Assembly (NCBI RefSeq): GCF_009740285.1
Contig: NZ_CP046566.1
Coordinates: 186,001-250,000 of the forward strand
Source: Phnomibacter ginsenosidimutans
Lineage (GTDB): Bacteria > Bacteroidota > Bacteroidia > Chitinophagales > Chitinophagaceae
Direction: 5' to 3'
DNA length: 64,000 nucleotides
Of the stretch, positions 55,752 to 64,000 are shown piece by piece. A program made the position numbers and the translations under genes. Position 1 is the first letter of the stretch. Each line of letters starts with the position of its first letter. Under the pieces are notes generated by a model, which searched no databases, was not told the DNA's origin, and saw nothing but the letters and a program-made list of their open reading frames with translations.

Positions 55752-56675
55752 ATGTCATTAATTGTGGTAGGCACCATGGCGTACGACGCCCTTGAAACGC
55801 CCTTCGGAAAAGTAGACAAAATTGTAGGCGGAAGCGCCACATACGCAGCCTATGCCGCTGCCAACTTTGTACAGCCCGTGCAGCAAATCAGCATTGTGGG
55901 CAATGATTTTGAAGAAGCCATTCTCGACGACCTGCACAGCCGCGGTGTACAAACCGACGGTGTAGAAAAAGTGGCCGACAAGCCTTCTTTCTTTTGGAGC
56001 GGTCGCTACCACCTCGACATGAACAGCCGCGACACGCTGGTAACAGACCTGAACGTGCTGGCCGATTTTAACCCGCAGGTGCCCGAATCGTATCAGGGCA
56101 GCGAGTTTTTGCTGCTGGGCAACCTGATGCCCAAGCTGCAAAAGCAAGTGATAGACCAACTGACTACCCGCCCCAAACTCATTGTGCTCGACACCATGAA
56201 CTTTTGGATGGATACCGCTTGGGACGATTTGATGGTAAACTTGAAATTGGTAGACGTACTGCTGGTAAATGACAGCGAAGCCCGCCAGCTTACCAATGAG
56301 TTTAGCCTGGTAAAAGCGGCCCGCAAAATCATGGACATGGGTCCGAAATACCTCATCATTAAGAAGGGCGAACATGGAGCTTTGCTCTTCCACGAAGACC
56401 ATGTGTTTTTTGCACCGGCGCTGCCGCTGGAAGATGTGTTTGACCCCACTGGTGCCGGCGACACATTTGCCGGTGGCTTTATGGGCTGGCTAGCCAAAAC
56501 CGGCGACATCAGCTTCCAAAATATGAAGACCGCTATCATCGTGGGTTCGGCCATGGCTTCTTTCTGCGTAGAAAAGTTTGGCCCCCAACGCATGCAGGAA
56601 CTCACCAAAGCAGAAATTGATGCCCGCATTCAGCAGTTTGTGAATTTGGTGCAGTTTGATATTGAGCTGGTGTAG
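55752..56675 (+). CDS. PfkB family carbohydrate (ribokinase-like) kinase
   Basis: A 307-residue sugar or nucleoside kinase. It begins MSLIVVGTMAYDALETPFGKVDKIVGGSATYAA, with the double-glycine substrate motif, and ends with the PfkB signature DVFDPTGAGDTFAGGFMGWLA holding the catalytic Asp and anion-hole glycines. VLLVNDSEARQLT is the typical middle block. The substrate is not evident; adenosine- or ribose-type kinases are closest by motif. It is a single gene followed by a good terminator hairpin. Confidence 0.9.
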   Translation: MSLIVVGTMAYDALETPFGKVDKIVGGSATYAAYAAANFVQPVQQISIVGNDFEEAILDDLHSRGVQTDGVEKVADKPSFFWSGRYHLDMNSRDTLVTDLNVLADFNPQVPESYQGSEFLLLGNLMPKLQKQVIDQLTTRPKLIVLDTMNFWMDTAWDDLMVNLKLVDVLLVNDSEARQLTNEFSLVKAARKIMDMGPKYLIIKKGEHGALLFHEDHVFFAPALPLEDVFDPTGAGDTFAGGFMGWLAKTGDISFQNMKTAIIVGSAMASFCVEKFGPQRMQELTKAEIDARIQQFVNLVQFDIELV

Positions 56676-56735
56676 GAGGAGTTGATTGGTTAATGAGTTG
56701 ATTGGTTAACTGGTTAACGAGTGATTGGTAAAACT
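56676..56735. repeat. Degenerate tandem repeat (GTTGATTGGTTAA words)
   Basis: GTTGATTGGTTAATGA is followed by GTTGATTGGTTAACTGG, TTAACGA and GTGATTGGTAAA, starting right after the PfkB stop. It is non-coding and resembles the word-like repeat tracts after other genes in this window. Confidence 0.55.
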
Positions 56736-56810
56736 CCTCTGTGCAACTTAGTGAATGCTTTGCGTCTTAGTGGTTCAAAAAAATGAATAGGCGAGTATTC
56801 GACAATATAA

Positions 56811-56845
56811 AAGAGAGCAGCTATTGATGGCTGCTCTCTTCTTTT
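56811..56845 (+). terminator. Terminator-like hairpin after the PfkB gene
   Basis: AAGAGAGCAGC (56811-56821) and GCTGCTCTCTT (56830-56840) form a perfect 11-bp stem with an 8-nt loop, followed by CTTTTA. Confidence 0.75.
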
Positions 56846-56848
56846 ATA

Positions 56849-56889
56849 TTCATTTCCAATGTTGGTCAGCGACCAACATTGGAAATGAA
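56849..56889. repeat. 41-base near-perfect palindrome (19-bp arms, 3-nt loop)
   Basis: Positions 56849-56867 are the exact reverse complement of 56871-56889, with AGC between them. It stands between the convergent PfkB and ankyrin genes, four bases after the PfkB terminator and six before the ankyrin stop codon. No T run follows on either strand. Confidence 0.85.
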
Positions 56890-56894
56890 ACATT

Positions 56895-57359
56895 CTATAA
56901 CAAAGCTGCTAACACTTCATCATATTCTAATTCTTTGGCGGCCATCATCGGAGTTTTATTAACCTTATTTGCATGATTGGGATTAGCCCCTGCATTGATA
57001 AATAGTGTAACGATTTCGACATGGGTACCAAAACCTTTATCACTCATTACGGCTGTCCATAAAGGTTCATTGCCAAATGAATCGGCAATGCTTAAGTCCC
57101 CTCCTTGCTCAATAATGAATTTTGCGATTTCATGTTTATTGTAAAAGGCACAATAGTGCAAAGCTGTTTGCCCTTTACTGTCTTGTAGATTGACATCACA
57201 ACCTGCTTCAATAATCATTATTGCGATCTCATCATCGCTTTTTGAAAGTGCAAGGTGTAATGCACTGTAGCCATAATTATCTACCCAAGCTTCTATTCCC
57301 CTCGAAATCGCATTTTTTAAACCCGGTTTGTCTTTTTTTTCGATTAAGTCAAAAATCAT
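56895..57359 (-). CDS. Ankyrin repeat protein
   Basis: A 154-residue protein made of about four ankyrin units: GYSALHLALSKSDDEIAIMII, GQTALHYCAFYNKHEIAKFII, GNEPLWTAVMSDKG... and a last NKTPMMAAKELEYDEVLAAL. There is no signal peptide, so it is probably cytosolic and mediates protein contacts. It has no enzyme domain. Its coding sequence looks more AT-rich than the genes on both sides, which may indicate later acquisition. Confidence 0.85.
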   Translation of the reverse strand: MIFDLIEKKDKPGLKNAISRGIEAWVDNYGYSALHLALSKSDDEIAIMIIEAGCDVNLQDSKGQTALHYCAFYNKHEIAKFIIEQGGDLSIADSFGNEPLWTAVMSDKGFGTHVEIVTLFINAGANPNHANKVNKTPMMAAKELEYDEVLAALL

Positions 57360-57401
57360 AGAACTTGTATTGGATTATTCAATGTTTTAGTAAAAGGTTC
57401 A

Positions 57402-58562
57402 TCAATTATTTAGCTGCCCTCGCAGGTGGCTCAAAATGTTTTGATACATTTTTTCAATCAGGCGTTGCTCCATCAGTTCTTCATCGCGGTTGTTGCTGTT
57501 GCGGGGCGCATTTATCAGTTCCCAATCCTGGTTGCTGAGAGCACCGGCATCGCCTTTGTAAGTAGCCCAGCTGGTTTTAAACGAGTAGTTCTCGTGGAAG
57601 CTGCGGTTGCTGATGCGTTCGTTGTTATCATCGTCCATAATGCGGAGCTCCAGTCTGCCAGTAGCTGTGTACGTTACTTCTGTAACAGTTAAAGTAGCAG
57701 TCAGTTTTTTATAGATGGGCCGACCAGCGGTATCCTTACCAATTTCTGCTTGTTTTTCAACGGTGCGGTCGTAGCGGTTGCTGCGGGGATTGTCCATTTG
57801 CAACTGCGTCCACACAGGTTGCATGGTCCAATTGGGGCGAACGTTTTGCCGCTGCACATCCCAGCTATTGTACACCCGGTACCAGCCGCCACTGTTGTAG
57901 CTACCGCCTAAATCATTTACCAGTTGCTCACTCAGGCGGGGTGTGCTGCCCATATTGTTGTTGCCAAAATTGTTATTGCCATAGCGGTTGTTGTAGTAAA
58001 ATCCTTCTGCACTCAGCGGGAGTATCACAGCGTTTATGATGCCTTGCTCTTTGGCTTGGCGCATGAGTTGGCGGGTGTTTTTATAATCGGGCATCCACTG
58101 CTGTACTTTGGTGAGTGAGCGGTAGGCACGGCGGGCACTGCGCCAGTTGTTGTCATCCATCCACTCCGCAGCCTGCTCGTAATAGCCGCTCACCAATTCG
58201 AGTTTTGTTTTTTCAATTTCAGCACCCACAGTGCCGGGCTTCAGCAGGTTGCTCACGGTGCTGTAACCACGAATGCGATCATAAAACGATTGCAGATTGA
58301 TGTAGTAGCCCAGCAAAGATTCTTTGCCTTCTAAAGTGCTGCTGTATTGGTACTGTGTAATGCCTGCCTGGTATTGGTTGTGCAGATAATCGTAGGCAAA
58401 TTTTACCTGATCGGCAATGTATTTATCCGAGGGGTTGGCGCTGTATTCCCGAATCAGTTTTTCGAGTTTTTTCTCGGTGATGTTTTTGTCTTCGTAAATG
58501 CTTTTGCTGCCGCCGCAGGCCATCAGCAAAGTGGCAAACAAGAGGGTGTAAATAATTTTCAT
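57402..58562 (-). CDS. Hypothetical lipoprotein
   Basis: A 386-residue protein with a lipobox (LLFATLLMACGG). I do not recognise a named family. The N-terminal half is helical and TPR-like (KYIADQVKFAYDYLHNQYQAGI; WRSARRAYRSLTKVQQWMPDY). An Asn/Gly-rich patch (YNNRYGNNNFGNNNMGS) leads into a beta-rich half with TATLTVTEVTYTATGRLEL. Similar lipoproteins of unknown role are frequent in Chitinophagaceae. It lies 42 bases upstream of the ankyrin gene on the same strand. Confidence 0.7.
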   Translation of the reverse strand: MKIIYTLLFATLLMACGGSKSIYEDKNITEKKLEKLIREYSANPSDKYIADQVKFAYDYLHNQYQAGITQYQYSSTLEGKESLLGYYINLQSFYDRIRGYSTVSNLLKPGTVGAEIEKTKLELVSGYYEQAAEWMDDNNWRSARRAYRSLTKVQQWMPDYKNTRQLMRQAKEQGIINAVILPLSAEGFYYNNRYGNNNFGNNNMGSTPRLSEQLVNDLGGSYNSGGWYRVYNSWDVQRQNVRPNWTMQPVWTQLQMDNPRSNRYDRTVEKQAEIGKDTAGRPIYKKLTATLTVTEVTYTATGRLELRIMDDDNNERISNRSFHENYSFKTSWATYKGDAGALSNQDWELINAPRNSNNRDEELMEQRLIEKMYQNILSHLRGQLNN

Positions 58563-58645
58563 GCAGGTAGTTTTTTGAAAGACGCAACAATGCCGCGGTT
58601 GTTAGTTACGGCCTTGTTAAGGATGTGCCTACGTTACAAATTTGG

Positions 58646-60377
58646 CTAGAATTTTTTGGCAATGGTCACTGTGTTTTTAAACACTTGGCGCTGGCCTTGC
58701 AGATTGAATATTTCTGTAAAAATAATGTAGGTGCCCACGGGTACTTTTTGCAGCTTGTCATTCAATCCATCCCAACGAAAATTGCCGCTAATGCCGCAGG
58801 TGGCATTGCGCTGCAGCACTTTTACAGGCCGGCCCGCAGCATCCATAATGGTAATGTTGGCCACATAACCCGGCTGTGCAAACTGATATTGAATCAATGC
58901 AAAATCTTCGAAGCCATCATTGTCGGGGCTAAAAATGCCGGGTTGAATGCTGATGCTGGCCGTGTTGGCTACGGCTGTTTTTTGTTGGCTGTTAGCAGCA
59001 GTAGGCGTGCCATAGCCCACCGTTTTGGCAGCACTCGTCCAGTTGTCTTTTTTGTTGGAAGTGGCATTGGCATCAATGCGTTCCAGTGCAATGCCTTCTT
59101 TGTTGTTGATGAGGGCAAAATGCCAGTTGTCGTCGTAGGTTACTTCATCCAGTATGCGGCCGGCGTTGTTCAGCAACAGCACCGTGCCTTTGTCATCGGG
59201 ATAGGAAGGCATGCTGCCCGCAATTTTTACAGAGAGGCCCGGCTTCATCACCGTGTATTGTTGTGCTACAGTGGCGGGGTCAGCACTCACCACCAAATAC
59301 TCCTGCGGAAACAATGGAAAATTATCAGTGAGGATGCTACCGAAAGTACCAATGCTGCCATTGCTGCTACGGTTGGCCAGCACCAATTGCTGCACGTTAA
59401 TAATCTTGTTGCTGCGGTTGTAGAGCTCTATATAATCTACGCCCTGCGGGTTAGGGGTTGAAAAGGATTTCATTCACCACCACATCGTTGCTGTCGGCAG
59501 TGCTAAAGCTGCCCAGCTTCACCCGGCTGAAATTATTATTTACCGCATTGCCGCTGCAATCAGTTACGTTGTTGGCATCTACGGTGTAAATGGTATTGCC
59601 CATCAACGGAGCACTCAGCAACAGGTTTACCCGGTTGAAGAATGGTGCTACCGGAGTAGCGGTTATTACATTTATGCCATTGGAAATTTGGTAATTGCTG
59701 CTGGTAGCCAACCGGCTGCTGTCCATGGTTTCATCAAATACCAATTGCGCTACCAACACGTTGGAGGCTGCAGCATACAACAACCGCGGTGCATGGCTAT
59801 CGGCATTCACTTTATTGGTGCTGTTGATGGCGCCGGGCGTACCACCTTTGGCATCGGTGCTGGCGGTCCAGTTGCCGGTACCGGTGCAGGCATTTTTTAC
59901 ATCTATCATTTCCAGCGTCCAGCCGCCATCGGCTTTTACCGCATTGTTGTACCAACTGCTGCTGTACGATACCGCATGCATCACACTGCCATTGGGTGCC
60001 AACAGCATGAGCTCATCTGCATCGTTGCTCAAACTGGGAAAACTGGTGACGCTGATGGTGCGGCCAAACACACTCAAACCGGCAACTTGTGAAGCGGTGC
60101 ACACTACCACACAACTATCGGGTGCCAATAGCAAAGAAGGCATGGCACCACTGGCAGTGCTGCCGGGTTTTTGCAACCGAAATCCTTGCAGGTTGATGGC
60201 CGTTGAAGAGGCATTGCGCAGCTCAATCCACTCCGCATTGGGCAAGCCTATTTGTGGTGTTGGATCGGCCATTATTTCTGATATCACAATACTGTAACGA
60301 GACTGTGCCAAAATGTTTTCACTGCAAACGATTGTGCAAACGATGACCAGCAACAGCCATGGGAATTTTCCTTTCAT
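58646..60377 (-). CDS. Surface protein with two lamin-tail domains and CHU_C-type C-terminus; one frameshift
   Basis: One extra base at 59453 splits it; joined (VVNEILFNPNPQGVDYIEL) it has about 576 residues. The start at 60377 places a signal peptide first. The first lamin-tail domain is IVISEIMADPTPQIGLPNAEW, a Big_5-like domain covers LVFDETMDSSRLATSSNY, the second lamin-tail begins at the join, and the C-terminus is FSPDNDGFEDFALIQYQF ... GYVANITIMDAAGRPV, the FlgD-like/CHU_C fold found on exported, cell-attached Bacteroidota proteins. It may bind surfaces or nucleic acid outside the cell; the function is unproven. Confidence 0.82.
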
Positions 60378-60436
60378 AGTCCGTATGAAAATAGCACACT
60401 TAGGTATATTCAATTTTAAATTTTGATTGCCTGCTT

Positions 60437-61974
60437 ATGTCCATCACCAAGCCCCGCTTATCGTTTTGGCAAATCATCAACATGAATGTCGGGTTCTTCG
60501 GCATTCAATACAGTTTTGGTTTGCAACAAAGCGCCGTCAATCCCATCTACGATATGCTGGGTGCCAGTCCTGATGAGATACCACTGCTCAACCTCGCCGG
60601 TCCTATGACGGGCTTGCTGGTGCAGCCCATCATTGGTGCTCTCAGCGATAAAACATGGAGCCCTCGTTTTGGCCGACGCAAGCCATACTTTTTTATTGGC
60701 GCCATCATGTGTAGTCTGGCGTTGTTTCTCTATCCGTTTAGCAGCAGCTTGTGGATGGCCGCAGGTTTGCTCTGGATTTTAGACGCCGGCAACAACACCG
60801 CCATGGAACCTTATCGTGCTTTTGTGGCCGATAAACTGGATGTATCGCAACAGCCCACGGGCTTTCAGGCGCAAAGTTTTTTCACCGGCTTCGGGCAAAC
60901 ATTGGGCAACCTGTCGCTTTTCATTTTTCCCATGATTTTTGTAGGCACCACAGGCAAACTACCTACCTGGGTGTATGCGTCTTTTTTCTGGGTGCCGTGT
61001 GCAGCATCGCCTCCATTTGGTGGAGTGCCCGCACCACACCAGAGATACCCCCTACTGAAGAAGAGCTGGTACATCTTACTGAGCACAACCGCAAGAATGC
61101 GCATCCCGTGGTACAAATGCTCACGTCGATTATTGTTATTGTTTCTGTTCCATTGTTCTTCAGAATAGGCTTGAATGGAATATTTCAATCCGATTTACTC
61201 AATATCAGTACACTGGTTGTCTTCTTTTTGTGGTTGTTTGGATTAGATGCTCTGGTCAAGAAATACTACCAACATCAAAGCATTCAAAAAATTGAACAAC
61301 TAATTGGCCCATTCATTGAAATCGTAAGCGCCATTAAAGACATGCCCCGCATTATGTGGCAGCTGGCATTGGTGTATTTGTTTCAGTGGTATGCTTTGTT
61401 TTGCTATTGGCAAAACAGCAGCAAGAGCATTGCACAATCGGTGTTTCATACTTCGCCATCCGAAAATCCAACCATGTATGAAGAAGCAGTGAGCTGGACA
61501 GGCCTGGTAAATGGCTGGTACAATATTGTTACGTTTTTATCGGCCTTTGCATTGGTGTGGTTTGCCAAAAAATATTCGCCCAAGCTGGTGCATTTTGCCT
61601 GCCTCATTTTGGCTGGCATTGGTTTTCTCGCTTTTCCTTTTATAGAAAATAAATACCTGCTTTTTCCTGCCATTACTGGTTTTGGTATTGGCTGGGCCAG
61701 CATGATGGGTATTCCTTACCTGATGGTGGTGAGCAATATACCAAAGGAACGTTACGGTGTGTATATGGGCATCGTCAATATGATGATCGTTATTCCGATG
61801 ATTTTGCAAAACATCACTTTTGGTTATGTGCTCAAACATTTTTTAAACAATGATCCGGGCAAAGCCATTGCACTGGCCGGTGTGTTGTTGCTACTGGCTG
61901 CTGCTGCCACATTGCTCATGAAACCCAAACAACCAACCGGCGAAATCGTATTGACAGCTGGCGGCGGTCATTGA
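60437..61974 (+). CDS. MFS maltose/sugar:H+ symporter (MalT / SLC45-like); one frameshift
   Basis: Restoring one base at 60982-60988 joins [17 protein letters not shown] and gives 512 residues with about 12 helices. Family blocks: [19 protein letters not shown], the A-motif region [19 protein letters not shown], and [17 protein letters not shown]. These match the SLC45-like maltose transporters common next to alpha-amylase genes in Bacteroidota. It would bring maltose or short maltodextrins across the inner membrane. A GH13 lipoprotein follows after 21 bases. Confidence 0.9.
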
Positions 61975-61995
61975 TTCACCCTCTTTCTTTTTGCT

Positions 61996-63735
61996 ATGAA
62001 AAAAACATTTGTCGCCTTGTTGCTGATGATGCTTGCAATCCTTGGTATGCTTGGCTGCAACAGCAACAATAGCACCAAAAATGCCATGATACAAACAGAT
62101 AGCAGCGAACAACGCTGGTGGAAAGAAGCCGTGGTGTATCAATTGTATCCTCGCAGTTTTAAAGACAGCGATGGCGATGGTATTGGCGATTTGAAAGGCA
62201 TTATTGAAAAACTGGATTACCTCAAAAGCCTGGGGGTAGATGTGGTGTGGCTCAATCCCATTTACAGCTCACCCAACGATGATAATGGCTACGATGTGAG
62301 TGACTATCGTGGCATTATGCCGGAGTTTGGTACCATGCAGGATTTTGATGCCTTGCTCAAAGGCATGCACGAACGTGGTTTGAAAATGGTGCTGGATATT
62401 GTGGTGAATCATAGCAGCGACGAACACGAATGGTTCAAACAAAGCCGCAGCTCCAGAGACAATAAATACCGTGACTACTACCATTGGTGGCCCGCAGAAA
62501 AAGGTAAGCCTCCGTATCGCTACAGTTTGTTTGATGTGAACCACGATGCGTGGCGCTACGACTCGCTGACCAATGCGTATTACCTGCACTATTTTGGTGT
62601 AAAGCAGCCCGACCTCAACTGGGAAAACCCCAAACTGCGTCAGGAGATTTACGACATGATGAAGTTTTGGGCAGAAAAAGGCGTGGATGGTTTTCGCCTC
62701 GATGCATTTCAGTTTGCCGCAAAAGATACCAGTTGGCCTGAGCTGCCCAAAGGCTACGAAAAGGAATTTGCCAAACACGTAGCCATGAAGCCCGCTATAC
62801 ATGGTTATTTGAAAGAAATGCATGAACAAGTGCTCAGCAAGTATGATGTGATGAGTGTGGCAGAAGGTGCCGGCAATAGTTTTGAAGATGCCCACAACCT
62901 GGTAGATGCCGACAGAAATGAACTGAACATGGCTTATGCTTTTGAAGCCATTGATTTAGCAAAAAGCAACGGGTACAACTTTGTGCAATTCAAACAGGTA
63001 TTCAGCAAGTGGGACAGCGCCTTTGCAGCAAAAGGCTGGCTCTCCATTTTTTTAGCCAACCACGACAATGCCCGCATGGTTACCCGTTGGGCAAATGATA
63101 GTCCGGAGTACAGAGATGTGGCCGCTAAAATGCTCAACACATTTTTGCTGAGCATGCGGGGCACGCCTTACTGCTACTATGGCGATGAACTCGGCATGAA
63201 CAATCCGGGTTTTACTAAAATATCAGATTACAAAGACGGCCCATCGCTGAACGACTATACTTACAAGCTCAACAATGGCATGAAGCCGGAAGATATTTTG
63301 AAAGAAATGCGATTTAGCTGCAGGGATAACGGTCGTACGCCTATGCAATGGAATGTATTGGCACAGGCAGGCTTCACCACTGGGGTGCCTTGGATAGCCG
63401 TCAACCAAAATTATACATCTGTCAATGTGGCCATGCAGGAAAAGGATGACAATAGTTGCCTTCAGTATTTCAAACGCATGGTATCATTGCGCAAAGCAGA
63501 AAAAGCATTGGTGTATGGCAAATACAACCTGCTGGATGCGGGCAACCAACAAGTGTATGCCTACACCCGTGAGTGGCAGGGCAAAAAACTGTTGGTGTTG
63601 CTCAATTTTTCTGCGAAACCGGCAACAGTCAATACGGGCATCAACACCGCCAACGCCAAAGCACTCATACACAATTACAGCACCGCACCAGCTGCCACAC
63701 TGCGGCCCTATGAAGCCGTGATTTATGCTTTATAA
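61996..63735 (+). CDS. GH13 alpha-glucosidase / oligo-1,6-glucosidase-like lipoprotein
   Basis: A 579-residue lipoprotein (lipobox LGMLGC, Cys21). GH13 regions: VVNHSSDEHEW (region I), DGFRLDAFQF (nucleophile Asp, region II), SVAEGAG (acid/base Glu, region III) and FLANHDNARM (region IV). The N-terminal block WWKEAVVYQLYPRSFKDSDGDGIGD is typical of the oligo-1,6-glucosidase and alpha-glucosidase subfamilies. It would hydrolyse malto-oligosaccharides at the cell envelope and feed the symporter before it. The next gene starts 11 bases on. Confidence 0.93.
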   Translation: MKKTFVALLLMMLAILGMLGCNSNNSTKNAMIQTDSSEQRWWKEAVVYQLYPRSFKDSDGDGIGDLKGIIEKLDYLKSLGVDVVWLNPIYSSPNDDNGYDVSDYRGIMPEFGTMQDFDALLKGMHERGLKMVLDIVVNHSSDEHEWFKQSRSSRDNKYRDYYHWWPAEKGKPPYRYSLFDVNHDAWRYDSLTNAYYLHYFGVKQPDLNWENPKLRQEIYDMMKFWAEKGVDGFRLDAFQFAAKDTSWPELPKGYEKEFAKHVAMKPAIHGYLKEMHEQVLSKYDVMSVAEGAGNSFEDAHNLVDADRNELNMAYAFEAIDLAKSNGYNFVQFKQVFSKWDSAFAAKGWLSIFLANHDNARMVTRWANDSPEYRDVAAKMLNTFLLSMRGTPYCYYGDELGMNNPGFTKISDYKDGPSLNDYTYKLNNGMKPEDILKEMRFSCRDNGRTPMQWNVLAQAGFTTGVPWIAVNQNYTSVNVAMQEKDDNSCLQYFKRMVSLRKAEKALVYGKYNLLDAGNQQVYAYTREWQGKKLLVLLNFSAKPATVNTGINTANAKALIHNYSTAPAATLRPYEAVIYAL

Positions 63736-63746
63736 CAACGAATGCG

Positions 63747-64000
63747 ATGAATAAAAAAATTGTTTTGTGGTCGATAGCAGTGGGGCTGGGAGGCTTACTG
63801 TTTGGTATGGATGTAGCGGTGATATCGGGTGCGGAAAAAACCATTCAGCAACTCTGGAACCTGAGCAGCTGGTTGCATGGCACTGCTATTGCGATGGCGT
63901 TGTATGGCACAGCAGTAGGTGCGGCGTTTGGTAATATTCCTGCCAATAAAATAGGCCGTAAAAAATCACTCTTGTGGATTGGTGTTTTGTTTTTGCTGTC
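63747..64000 (+). CDS. Sugar porter family MFS transporter, N-terminal part (partial)
   Basis: An ATG at 63747 opens a frame that runs off the window. The 84 visible residues show the sugar-porter start WSIAVGLGGLLFGMDVAVISGAE, with the helix-1 GLLFGxD signature, and the helix 2-3 loop NKIGRKKSLLWIG. It is related to XylE/GLUT-type symporters. With the MalT-like symporter and GH13 it completes an alpha-glucan module: maltose uptake plus glucose uptake after hydrolysis. Confidence 0.85.
   Translation, partial: MNKKIVLWSIAVGLGGLLFGMDVAVISGAEKTIQQLWNLSSWLHGTAIAMALYGTAVGAAFGNIPANKIGRKKSLLWIGVLFLL

Noticed and set aside
722-61974. A region of many true pseudogenes
   Set aside because: The broken genes include essential ones, the reading is smooth on both sides, and there are no in-frame stops or larger deletions as in real decay.

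Overview
The window is a contiguous piece of a Bacteroidota chromosome, most likely Chitinophagaceae. This rests on a SusC/SusD pair, a periplasmic-propeller Y_Y_Y regulator, TAnnTTTG-type promoter boxes, the absence of clear Shine-Dalgarno sequences, a DUF4834 protein and a CHU_C-type C-terminus. Composition looks mid-40s % GC by eye. No tRNA, rRNA, CRISPR, integrase or transposase was seen.

Layout. (1) 1-663: end of a GMC oxidoreductase and a DoxX protein. (2) 722-24939: a large glycan-utilisation locus. Its left arm holds a GH43-like enzyme with a discoidin-type domain, an SGNH esterase, a GH3 beta-glucosidase and a glycerophosphodiesterase. A divergent membrane-bound HTH regulator sits in the middle. 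The right arm holds SusC, SusD, a GH16-GH31 fusion, a GH172 enzyme, a two-domain alpha/beta-hydrolase-SGNH esterase, a second GH3, a CE1-like esterase and a HAD phosphatase. (3) 25092-30447: a DUF4834 protein and the housekeeping operon rimP-nusA-infB with a promoter and structured leader. (4) 30562-42968: DMT transporter, NDH-2, a PadR-PspC pair, TetR-PaaE-like reductase, RecQ, KdsD and ManC. (5) 43019-49213: a minus-strand operon OmpA-like, S74-domain protein, DUF1800, DUF1501, divergent from a LytS/LytTR two-component pair. (6) 52216-60377: DoxX-like protein, aminotransferase, lipoproteins, DUF985 cupin, PfkB kinase, ankyrin protein and a lamin-tail surface protein. (7) 60437-64000: MalT-like symporter, GH13 lipoprotein and the start of a sugar porter, a small starch/maltose module.

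Reading of the PUL: SusC/D would import beta-glucan-type oligosaccharides. GH16 would cut the backbone, the two GH3 enzymes would release glucose, GH31 and GH172 would remove alpha-linked or furanosyl decorations, and the esterases would remove acyl groups. The substrate is inferred, not shown.

A window-wide caution: at least 16 single-base frameshifts break otherwise intact genes, including nusA and manC. In every case the two frames join into one full-length family member after one base is added or removed. The simplest reading is residual indel error in the assembly, so these genes are annotated here as single CDSs and not as pseudogenes.
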